14,406 nucleotides of DNA from Gammaproteobacteria bacterium. GTDB lineage: Bacteria > Pseudomonadota > Gammaproteobacteria > Natronospirales > REEB76. The stretch covers positions 1 to 14,406 of the forward strand of contig DAHVFI010000255.1 in assembly GCA_027317045.1 (NCBI GenBank), read 5' to 3'. Below the pieces are notes generated by a model that saw only the letters and a list, made by a program, of their open reading frames with translations, made no database searches and was not told the DNA's origin. How positions within the stretch are numbered: the first letter of the stretch is position 1; every line of letters starts with the position of its first letter. Shown here piece after piece: positions 1-6,189 of this stretch. Both the position numbers and the translations under genes were made by a program.

Positions 1-1584
1 CCCTTGACCAGTGGCGAGGTTGTACCCGCCAAAGATATTGAATGGCACACAACCAGGCAAAGTTCCAGTATTGGTGGCACTGATTTGGCACGGCGCCTCG
101 CCGGGATAACCGAGGGCATTCTGCAGCGCCTGAGTGTTCACGATGCCGGAAACATTTCCTCCATTGGTATCTTCAAGATTGGAACCGTAATTGTTCCCGA
201 AGTTGTAACCGATATCCCAATCCCATTCGCTGCCGAGCATGTTGAAATAACCATTGAATCCGGCATTGAACGAGAAACTTGTCATTTGTTGATTGAATAC
301 ACGATTGCCAAGCTCCAGTGGGCGGCGGCCCATGAACTGCAATACGTCGCAATTGTCATTCGCTGCGCAAGTGGAGGCCGTACCGGTGCTGCCACCAGTC
401 AGATCCACGCCGAAGGGGTTATACGGGTTCTTACCTGAAATTGTGATGGGTTCACCATTGACAGTGCTGGTGCCGCTGCGGCCCAGAAACAGGGGCGAAG
501 GTGCTAACACTTGCTGCGATACGCGGTCGTTGTACATTGCAAGGGTGGTGAAGGTCAGGTTGTCGGCCAGGTCGTAATGGCCTTGCACGTACAGGCTGGT
601 GCGCTCGCTGGGCGTCACCAGGTAATTCAGCGGAGCGAAATTGAAATGGTCGGAGTTCTGCCAATCCCGGAAATTGCTCAGGGACGGATTTTGGTCGCCC
701 GGATTGATCAACGACATGTCACAGGTGGTGGAAAAGGTATTGCGGTTGGTGGTCACCCCAGCCGGGCAGTTGGTGCCTGCCGGAATTCCGATGAAGAACC
801 GGCCCGCTGCCGAACCCGAGCTGCCGGATGAGGGACCGCCACCAATTACCGGTTCCTTGGAAATGGTGCGGTTACCTGCCCACATGGGGGATTGGTTCAC
901 GTAATCCACACTCATCAACACGCCCGAACGATCGCCGCTGGAGCCGATGGTGAAGTCGTATTCCTGCTGCTTGCCATCCCAGCCGCCGCCGTCGTTATGG
1001 CCGTCGAACATGCCCAGGTAGGCATTGGCTTCGGCGCCGTTGTAGTTCTTCACGGTGATGATGTTGATTACGCCGGCGATGGCGTCCGAGCCATAAATGG
1101 CCGAAGCCCCGTCTTGCAGAATTTCAATATGGTCCACCGCGGCTATCGGGATTTGGTTCAGGTCCACTGATCCGGCAATACCTGCATCTATGCGCTGACC
1201 GTTCAAGAGCACCAGGGTGCGAATAGAAGACAGGTTGCGCAGGTCGACGAAGGTGGAACCGGTACCGCCGTTGTTGAACTGGGTGTTGAGCGCAGTACCT
1301 GTGGAGGCAAGCTGCTGCAACACATCGCCGATGGAGGTCAAGCCAGTGGCTTTGATCTGAGCGGCCGTCACGATGGTGACCGGCTGGGCGGTCTCCACAT
1401 CGGTGCGCTTGATGCGGGTACCCGTCACCTCGATCTTGCCGAGTTGGGCGGTGTTGTTCTGATTTTGGTTCTGGTTGCTGCTGGGGGCCTCGTCCTGGGC
1501 GAAAGCCGCCGGGGCCGCCAGGGCAGTCGCCGCACCCGCCACCAGGGCATAACGTACGGCTTTGGTAATCAAATTTGATTTCAT
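1..1584 (-). CDS. TonB-dependent outer-membrane receptor, N-terminal part (runs off the left edge)
   Basis: The minus-strand frame is open from an ATG at 1584 to base 1, giving 528 residues with no stop; family members are usually about 800-1000 residues, so the C-terminal barrel is outside the window. Residues 1-29 form a signal peptide ending AAPAAFA before Gln30. A Gln/Asn-rich linker (about 38-44) leads to a TonB-box-like segment IEVTGTRI (51-58), so there is no N-terminal STN signalling domain. The plug domain spans about 60-180 and carries the typical VDHIEILQDGASAIYGSDAI segment (150-169) followed by AGVINIIT. The rest is Gly/Asn/aromatic-rich barrel strand sequence. The start has GAGGGA at 1591-1596, six bases upstream. 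The family imports siderophores, cobalamin, sugars or other large substrates using TonB/ExbBD energy; nothing visible fixes the substrate. The nearest upstream gene on the same strand is the LytTR regulator about 680 bp away, so co-regulation is possible but unproven. Confidence 0.95.
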   Translation of the reverse strand, partial: MKSNLITKAVRYALVAGAATALAAPAAFAQDEAPSSNQNQNQNNTAQLGKIEVTGTRIKRTDVETAQPVTIVTAAQIKATGLTSIGDVLQQLASTGTALNTQFNNGGTGSTFVDLRNLSSIRTLVLLNGQRIDAGIAGSVDLNQIPIAAVDHIEILQDGASAIYGSDAIAGVINIITVKNYNGAEANAYLGMFDGHNDGGGWDGKQQEYDFTIGSSGDRSGVLMSVDYVNQSPMWAGNRTISKEPVIGGGPSSGSSGSAAGRFFIGIPAGTNCPAGVTTNRNTFSTTCDMSLINPGDQNPSLSNFRDWQNSDHFNFAPLNYLVTPSERTSLYVQGHYDLADNLTFTTLAMYNDRVSQQVLAPSPLFLGRSGTSTVNGEPITISGKNPYNPFGVDLTGGSTGTASTCAANDNCDVLQFMGRRPLELGNRVFNQQMTSFSFNAGFNGYFNMLGSEWDWDIGYNFGNNYGSNLEDTNGGNVSGIVNTQALQNALGYPGEAPCQISATNTGTLPGCVPFNIFGGYNLATGQG

Positions 1585-2266
1585 GAGTAGTCCCTCGTCA
1601 GGAGTTATAGGTAGCTCTTGATTTCCCGCAATTTATTCGTCCAAAGAATCACGAGGATCCTGCATCGGGTATGACATGTTTGTTTTTTACAACTCGTGAC
1701 TGACATTGAACACTGGATAAATCATTGGTTGTATCAAAAATGTATTAATTGCTTACGACAATGTTTATCTTAGTGGGTAAGCAGGATAGTTCCAGTCATA
1801 AACTTCACGTACTCGCTCTGTTTGGCGACTTGTTTATTGTGATCAGCGGTATATTGTTTTTCTTTAGCTTCTATTTTTATTGTTTCGGCAATTTTTTATT
1901 AATTATTCTGGTGCATTCGCCGATTCACGGCCAACAGCGTCGCAAACCTTTCGGGCTCAAGATTTAAGAGAATGCTAATGATCGATGCAGAGCCAATGGC
2001 GCAAGGGGGCACTGAGAACAACAAGCGTTATTCCCTAAAGACAAACGATTTTTGGTATTTCTTAAGGAGAGCTCAAAAGACGGGGTCAAACAGCATCATC
2101 CGGTAGCCAGGCAGTTAAAAACAATCGTGGAGTAGTTACATTGCGATGCTTAAATGCCGTGGTTAGCTGCTGCTCTCCGATGTTTCCATGATGGTCGGCG
2201 CTTACTTAAGCTCAAGCGAGGCTCGGCTGCCATCGGTCCCGATAGATATCTGAATGCCAACATCGG
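1585..2266. other. AT-rich intergenic region between the TonB receptor and the LytTR gene
   Basis: No convincing gene. The stretch about 1680-1920 is clearly richer in A+T than the flanking genes and presumably holds the receptor promoter on the minus strand, but I could not identify a good -35/-10 pair. A plus-strand frame from 1749 (TTG; first ATG at 1761) to 1967 would give a small hydrophobic peptide, but it has no Shine-Dalgarno and looks like chance in T-rich DNA. Bases about 2071-2206 are related to 5282-5516 downstream of the LytTR pseudogene (shared core ATCCGGTAGCCA at 2098-2109), so this part belongs to the duplicated segment. Confidence 0.6.
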
Positions 2267-2674
2267 CTAAATATGGAGCTCACCATCCTGAGTCAGGTTC
2301 AAGAAAAATAGTTCCCGAATGTATTTCCTATAGGTTGGCCCTGAAACCACCACCACATCGTTAGTTAGCATGAATTCATAGTTATTTTGTTTTGCTTTGA
2401 TTTCTTTAATATATTCCTTATTCAGAATATAAGAACGATGTATCCTCACGAACAGATTTCTCGGCAATCTGTTTTCAAAGTCGGTGATCTTGTTCTTGCT
2501 ATGAAAGATTTCACCGGTAGCTAGCGCAATATTGATGTAATCGCCGGAAGCCTGGATATACAGTATATTTGCAATATTAATCGCCCTGATACGTCGCCCG
2601 ATCTTGATGAAAAGCCTGACAGCACCGTTATTTATTTCATTAGTCACGTAATGATCCGTCGTTGAGTTAAGCAT
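2267..2674 (-). CDS. Stand-alone LytTR-domain DNA-binding protein
   Basis: 135 residues, almost entirely one LytTR (LytR/AlgR-type) DNA-binding domain at about residues 20-123. Family signatures are ILYIQASGDYINI (37-49), the core FVRIHRSYILN (75-85) and VVVSGPTYRKYIREL (108-122). There is no response-regulator receiver domain and no membrane segment. An in-frame TGA lies two codons upstream of the ATG, so the protein is not a truncated reading of a longer receiver-LytTR gene. A GGAG (2685-2688) lies about ten bases before the start. LytTR domains bind short direct repeats with a beta-fold; stand-alone forms are often paired with membrane inhibitors or a separate kinase, but neither is adjacent here. 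The gene is more AT-rich than the genes beyond 3500. A second, decayed copy lies at 5571-5828. Its target is unknown; the TonB receptor downstream on the same strand is one candidate. Confidence 0.88.
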   Translation of the reverse strand: MLNSTTDHYVTNEINNGAVRLFIKIGRRIRAINIANILYIQASGDYINIALATGEIFHSKNKITDFENRLPRNLFVRIHRSYILNKEYIKEIKAKQNNYEFMLTNDVVVVSGPTYRKYIRELFFLNLTQDGELHI

Positions 2675-3150
2675 ATATCAAGTTCTCCAGGATCTAAACG
2701 AACCACCTTTTTAAAATGCAGGATCGCATATTCCCGCTGATACCAAGCTGAAACACACACGTCATGGCGCATTCATCAGGAATGTCGAAACGATTATTGT
2801 CATGTACCGGATATGACGCCTTCCGATTTCAGGCGGTCCAAATATTTGAAAATACCGGCCCGAAACTTCAACAATTTCATCCGGACATGGTGAAAGCATA
2901 GAGCAAGTACTTCTATCTATAGGTGAAATATTTCCAATTCATTTTTATTTAGCCCGTAATAATAGCGAGTTATCCAGCTGCGGCTATGCTTGATTACAGG
3001 CAATGATTGCTTACGCGAGTAAGTTCGAAATGTAGTTTCGTCGATGTTAAATACCTTTTAATCGATTGAATCCAATCATTAGACCCGGACAGGATTCAGA
3101 TATCCGAAGGCGAGTGACTGATAAAGAACCATGAGGCGCAGCTCACCTTC
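2675..3150. other. AT-rich intergenic region upstream of the LytTR gene
   Basis: About 475 bases with no supportable ORF on either strand. It should contain the LytTR promoter (minus strand, just above 2690), but no consensus-like -35/-10 pair stands out. A short hairpin-capable sequence, CTTAC-GCGA-GTAAG, lies near 3011-3024; its stem is only 5 bp and no role can be assigned. Confidence 0.5.
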
Positions 3151-3413
3151 TCATCGACTACCCGACACAGCATTGACCACATACTCCGTGCCAACAATCC
3201 CATTGGGTCCAGCTTCGCCATGATCCGGCGTCGCACCGATCAGACGCAGGGATGTAGCAGCCGGGGAGTTTGCTCACCATGATGTTTAAACTAGGCATGT
3301 GTGTTGGTAGCAGGACCAGTTGATTGACCAAAATCCATTCCAGATTTTCCAATATCACTCACACTGCCAATGTCCGTTGCATTTGACGGCTTAATGCTGC
3401 GCATCGGTCGCAT
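3151..3413 (-). pseudogene. Remnant of a broken gene of unknown family
   Basis: Two protein-like reading frames lie end to end on the minus strand. The first starts at ATG 3413 and ends at TAG 3291 (40 residues, containing DIGSVSDIGKSGMDFGQSTG). The second is open from just after a TGA near 3275 to a TGA at 3151 and contains LRLIGATPDHGEAGPNGIVG. The Gly/Ser/Thr-rich composition and the tandem arrangement suggest one gene broken by at least one frameshift, with its front end divergent from the ArsR gene. I do not recognise the family. It could also be coincidental open frame, so confidence is low. Confidence 0.3.
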
Positions 3414-3449
3414 CTTCTTGCCTATGGGAAGCGCCTCCTCTTTCTCCAC

Positions 3450-3480
3450 TTGACATGGCTTCGAACATCCTGAATGCTAT
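3450..3480 (+). promoter_or_regulatory. Candidate promoter of the ArsR cassette
   Basis: A perfect -35 hexamer TTGACA lies at 3450-3455. The only possible -10 at tolerable distance is weak (TGCTAT at 3475-3480, 19-base spacer). With that -10, transcription would start at or next to the preferred ATG at 3486, giving a leaderless or near-leaderless message. This fits the absence of a Shine-Dalgarno before that start. An autoregulatory ArsR operator would be expected here, but no clear dyad was found. Confidence 0.35.
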
Positions 3481-3485
3481 ACCAT

Positions 3486-3842
3486 ATGGTGAACTATCGT
3501 CGCCAGCATCTTGACAGCATTTTTTCAGCGTTAGGCGACCCGACCCGCCGGGCCATCCTGGCTCGGCTGGAGCGGGAGGATGGCCTTTCCGTAAGCGCTC
3601 TGGCTAAACCCTTTGCGATCAAGCTACCCGCGGTGATAAAGCATCTCGATGTCCTCTCCGAGGCCGGGTTGATACGCCACTCGAAGACTGGACGCACGGT
3701 GACGGTCGAAATTTCCACCGATCCTTTGAGGGAAGCGATGGCTTGGCTACACCGCTACGAGCGCTTCTGGTCTGGCCGTCTGGATCGGCTCGCCGCGTAT
3801 GCGGAGAAGAAGGAGCGCGAAGCCCGGGGGAAGCGCGCATGA
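3486..3842 (+). CDS. ArsR-family winged-helix transcriptional regulator
   Basis: 118 residues from the ATG at 3486. An alternative in-frame ATG at 3474 would add four residues, but MVNY followed by the LDSIFSALGDPTRRAIL block is the usual N-terminus of the ArsR subgroup that partners SRPBCC proteins. The winged helix covers about residues 10-85: GDPTRRAILARLE helix, LSVSALAKPFAI turn, and recognition helix LPAVIKHLDVLSEAGLI, where the usual Ser of AVSKHL is Ile. The wing is HSKTGRTVTVEI. There are no metal-binding Cys motifs, so it is not a classical arsenic or zinc sensor. The stop overlaps the SRPBCC start by four bases (ATGA, 3839-3842), indicating translational coupling. By family precedent it probably represses its own operon in response to an unknown signal. 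Confidence 0.9.
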   Translation: MVNYRRQHLDSIFSALGDPTRRAILARLEREDGLSVSALAKPFAIKLPAVIKHLDVLSEAGLIRHSKTGRTVTVEISTDPLREAMAWLHRYERFWSGRLDRLAAYAEKKEREARGKRA

Positions 3843-4279
3843 CGGCGGCGACCCTGGTGCGCCGAATCGCCGCCCGGCGTTCCATCGTATTCGACGCCTT
3901 CGTGACTCCGGAGGGCCTCACCTCGTGGTGGGGACCGGAGGATATCCCCGTCTTGTCGGCCACAGCAGACGTGCATGTGGGCGGACATTTCAAAGTACGC
4001 TTCAAGACCCTGGACGGCCTCGAGCATGAATGTACCGGCCAATTCCTCGAAATCGTGACACCCGAGCGGATCGTCATGAGCTGGCGGTGGTCCGAGGGGG
4101 GTGAACCCGAGGAACAGGGCGCCGTCTCGCGTCTCGAATTGCACCTGCGCGCGATCGATACCGGCACCGAACTCGCCCTTATCCATGCGGCGCTGCGCAA
4201 CGAGACCTCCGCACACAGTCACGAATGGGGTTGGGATGGTGCGCTGAAAAAGCTCATACGAAATTTCGCCGCAAACTAA
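3839..4279 (+). CDS. SRPBCC / AHSA1-domain protein paired with the ArsR regulator
   Basis: 146 residues starting at the ATG inside the ATGA overlap with the ArsR gene. An in-frame upstream ATG at 3743 lies deep inside the ArsR gene and gives a non-homologous N-terminus, so it was rejected. The sequence matches the Bet v1-like AHSA1 (Aha1 C-terminal-like) fold: ARRSIVFDAFVTPEGLTSWW (about 12-31) with GPED following, then VGGHFKVRF, ERIVMSWRW, a beta strand ending in TELALIHAAL, and a C-terminal helix WGWDGALKKLIRNF. The fold makes a hydrophobic ligand cavity. ArsR-SRPBCC pairs are widespread, and the SRPBCC member is thought to bind a small lipophilic ligand or modulate the pathway, but no substrate is visible here. 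The protein is cytoplasmic (no signal peptide). Its stop codon is embedded in the Shine-Dalgarno of the next gene, supporting an operon of three. Confidence 0.88.
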   Translation: MTAATLVRRIAARRSIVFDAFVTPEGLTSWWGPEDIPVLSATADVHVGGHFKVRFKTLDGLEHECTGQFLEIVTPERIVMSWRWSEGGEPEEQGAVSRLELHLRAIDTGTELALIHAALRNETSAHSHEWGWDGALKKLIRNFAAN

Positions 4280-4290
4280 GGAGACAGATG

Positions 4291-5019
4291 ATGTATAGGA
4301 CCATGTATCTGCTCATCCCGGTTTTATCCCTGGCCATGATCAGCCTGGCCCGGGCGGACGTCGGCAAAGACCCCTATCCGGCCATGGCCCCCGTGGCGCA
4401 GTACATGATGGACCGGGATGCTGAGATCGCACTTGCTCGTAGCGCGGCACCCAAGGCGATCTCCGACGACGCCACCATCCTGACGCTCGGCAAGAATGGC
4501 TACGAGACCGCGGTCAAGGGCAGCAATGAATTCACGTGTTTCGTAGGCAGATCCTGGGCAAATGACTTTAATGCCACCGATTTCTGGGACCCCAGGGATC
4601 TCACGCCCAACTGCTGGAACGCGGCGGCCGTGAAGTCGGTGCTCCCGGAGTTTATCAAACGCACCCAGTGGGTGCTGGCGGGAGTCTCCAAGGACGAGAT
4701 GGCGGCCCGAACCAAGGCCGCGTGGGCGTCCCATGAGTTCCAGCTGCCCGCGCCGGGGTCCGTGGCTTACATGATGTCGAAGGACCAGTGCATACACGCC
4801 CCCTCGCCGTGCAATTGGTATCCGCATGTGATGTTCTTCGTGGCCACCGCCGCTGCACAGAAGTGGGGGGACAACCTCAAGGGCGTGCCGGTTGTCTCGG
4901 GCGTCAGCCACACGGACCCGATCACCACCTTTATGGTGGTGGTGCCTAAATGGTCCGACGGGAGCCTCGGTCCCTACACCCCGGCTACATCGACACCCAA
5001 AACCCCTCACCACGGCTGA
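4291..5019 (+). CDS. Secreted protein of unknown function with four cysteines
   Basis: 242 residues. Two adjacent ATGs occur (4288 and 4291); 4291 is preferred because AAGGAG (4278-4283) is seven bases upstream of it. A Sec signal peptide occupies residues 1-22 (hydrophobic LLIPVLSLAMISLA, then ARA before Asp23). The mature part contains four cysteines (C83, C108, C167, C174) in the contexts NEFTCFVGRSW, LTPNCWN and DQCIHAPSPCNWYPH, suggesting two disulfides in the periplasm or outside the cell. Many Trp and Tyr residues and a Pro/Thr/His-rich tail are present. I do not recognise a catalytic motif or a named family. The Shine-Dalgarno overlaps the stop of the SRPBCC gene, so it is the third gene of the ArsR operon and probably the effector under that repressor. 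Confidence 0.85.
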   Translation: MYRTMYLLIPVLSLAMISLARADVGKDPYPAMAPVAQYMMDRDAEIALARSAAPKAISDDATILTLGKNGYETAVKGSNEFTCFVGRSWANDFNATDFWDPRDLTPNCWNAAAVKSVLPEFIKRTQWVLAGVSKDEMAARTKAAWASHEFQLPAPGSVAYMMSKDQCIHAPSPCNWYPHVMFFVATAAAQKWGDNLKGVPVVSGVSHTDPITTFMVVVPKWSDGSLGPYTPATSTPKTPHHG

Positions 5020-5570
5020 GCGGATCTGCGGCTAGGAAATCAAATGCCGGCCGGGACGCTGGCTGGAGCAGGATCGAACTAGTTGATTCAGCCGGTGATA
5101 TTAGAGGCCGGCGCCGGGAACCAGGCTGCCGCGCATACCCATGCCCCCAATCGTAGAATCAGTTGCCATGAATGAGATGACCGGAATACCACAGAACTTG
5201 GCACAAAGAATTCAGGCTGACCAGTTAAGATCAGCAATCGTTGCGGCGCAAAAGGAGACCTAGTTTGATTTTTCCTGATGGGCTAAAAGAAACATGGTCA
5301 GAACGTATTATCCGGTAGCCAAGCCGTTAATAATCCTCGTGGAGCGAATGCATAATGGCGTTCAAATGGCGTAGTTTGACTGGAAACCCGCAGACTTGCC
5401 GGCTAGATTGGATTTCAGCGTTGAAATTACGCGCCGGTCCGAACCAGCGCCGGCTATTTCGGAAGGCCGCTGTTACGTTGCTGTTCTCCGACATTTCCGT
5501 GGTAGCCGGCGCTAACCAGAAACTATGGCGGAGCGACGTAAGCTGTGCCACAGCCTGCTGAGATTGGAGA
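5020..5570. other. Intergenic region with a possible small ORF and the duplicated LytTR downstream flank
   Basis: No clear terminator follows the secreted-protein gene. A plus-strand frame 5168-5263 could encode 31 residues (starting MNEMTGIPQNLAQRIQADQL); it reads like a real protein N-terminus but stops at once and has no good Shine-Dalgarno, so it may be the stump of a lost gene. Bases about 5282-5371 and 5471-5516 align, at roughly 70 percent by eye, with 2071-2160 and 2161-2206 next to the intact LytTR gene. The intervening 99 bases (5372-5470) are absent from the other copy. A minus-strand open frame from GTG 5587 to 5327 covers this flank, but its counterpart near 2100 is full of stops, so it is not treated as a gene. 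Confidence 0.5.
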
Positions 5571-5828
5571 CTAATTATTTGGCTCACCGTCTTTAGCCAA
5601 ATTCAAAAAGAACAAGTTCCCGAATATATTTTCTATAGGTCGGCCCTGAGACCACCACCACATCATTGGTCAGCGTGAATTCATAGCTATTTTGCTTTGA
5701 TTTCCATGACGTATTGCTTATTCAGGACAAAAGAGCGATGTATCCTCACGAACAGGTTTTTGGGCAACCGGTCTTCAAAATGGGTGATTTTGTCTTTAGT
5801 ATGAATAATCTCGCCAGTCACTAGTGCA
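5571..5828 (-). pseudogene. Decayed second copy of the LytTR gene (5'-truncated, two frameshifts)
   Basis: Read on the minus strand this is a paralogue of the gene at 2267-2674. It begins within the domain at ALVTGEIIHTKDKIT (opposite ALATGEIFHSKNKIT of the intact copy), keeps FVRIHRSFVLNKQYVMEIKAK almost residue for residue, then hits a TAG at 5687-5689. That stop arises because one unit of a TTTTG tandem pair found in the intact copy (around 2385-2394) is missing, a 5-base deletion. Past the shift the frame resumes as YEFTLTNDVVVVSGPTYRKY. A 1-base insertion in the T-run near 5605-5612 (minus reading) then brings in a TAA at 5593; without it the end would read LVLLNLAKDGEPNN and stop at 5571, matching LFFLNLTQDGELHI of the intact copy. 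The first 50 or so codons are lost at a sharp junction near 5828. About 34 of 46 residues in the first block are identical by eye, and the changes are mostly conservative. Confidence 0.88.
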
Positions 5829-6147
5829 ACAGCACAGGTGCTTCGCGCTTCCCTGGCCCATCGGGAGTTGCCGGCCATGCCGGCAGCGAATCTCGTCATT
5901 GGGGCTGATGGGGCACCCGCACTTAGGATAAGGCCTGCTCCGATCAGCCCGCCCTGGGTATGGGGTTGGACCAACGCCCATAGGCCCGTACCTGACAACG
6001 CCGCCGCCCTTGCCGCGTTATGTACTACAACCGCCCACCGCTCAAAGCCTGGGGTTGGGATTGCACTGCCGCGGCAGAACCACGGCTGGCGGCCCCGAAA
6101 TCGGCCAAGCGGCTGGCTGGGACTTGGTGACAGCAGGAGTTTACCCC
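5829..6147. other. Non-coding region between the LytTR pseudogene and the coiled-coil protein gene
   Basis: About 320 bases that are more GC-rich than the LytTR copy and unrelated to the upstream flank of the intact gene. Long frames on both strands run through it (for example 5838-6299 plus), but none shows protein-like composition or a ribosome binding site. The position near 5828 marks an abrupt end of LytTR homology, so this is foreign or rearranged DNA relative to the duplication. Confidence 0.45.
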
Positions 6148-6153
6148 TACAAT
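6124..6153 (+). promoter_or_regulatory. Candidate sigma-70 promoter of the coiled-coil protein gene
   Basis: A good -10 hexamer TACAAT lies at 6148-6153, with a partial -35 TTGGTG at 6124-6129 (18-base spacer). It lies about 36 bases before the ATG at 6190, leaving room for a short leader with AAGAGG at 6174-6179. Assigned by eye only. Confidence 0.4.
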
Positions 6154-6189
6154 TAGCCGCTCACATCCATCCCAAGAGGCTTTCTTTCA

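Noticed and set aside
4..831. Plus-strand open frames (4-438, 511-831) antisense to the TonB receptor
   Set aside because: The minus strand carries a continuous 528-codon frame with signal peptide, plug motifs and RBS; the antisense frames have no recognisable protein features.
1749..1967. 72-residue hydrophobic plus-strand ORF
   Set aside because: It starts at TTG, has no Shine-Dalgarno, and its Phe/Leu-rich content is what T-rich non-coding DNA yields by chance.
3619..5013. Minus-strand frames (3619-4200, 3755-4222, 4324-5013) opposite the ArsR cassette
   Set aside because: The plus-strand genes match known families or have a signal peptide and coupled ribosome sites; the antisense frames are Arg/Gly/His-rich shadows.
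5327..5587. 86-residue minus-strand ORF downstream of the LytTR pseudogene
   Set aside because: It needs a GTG start inside the decayed LytTR tail, and the homologous sequence next to the intact copy is interrupted by several stops.
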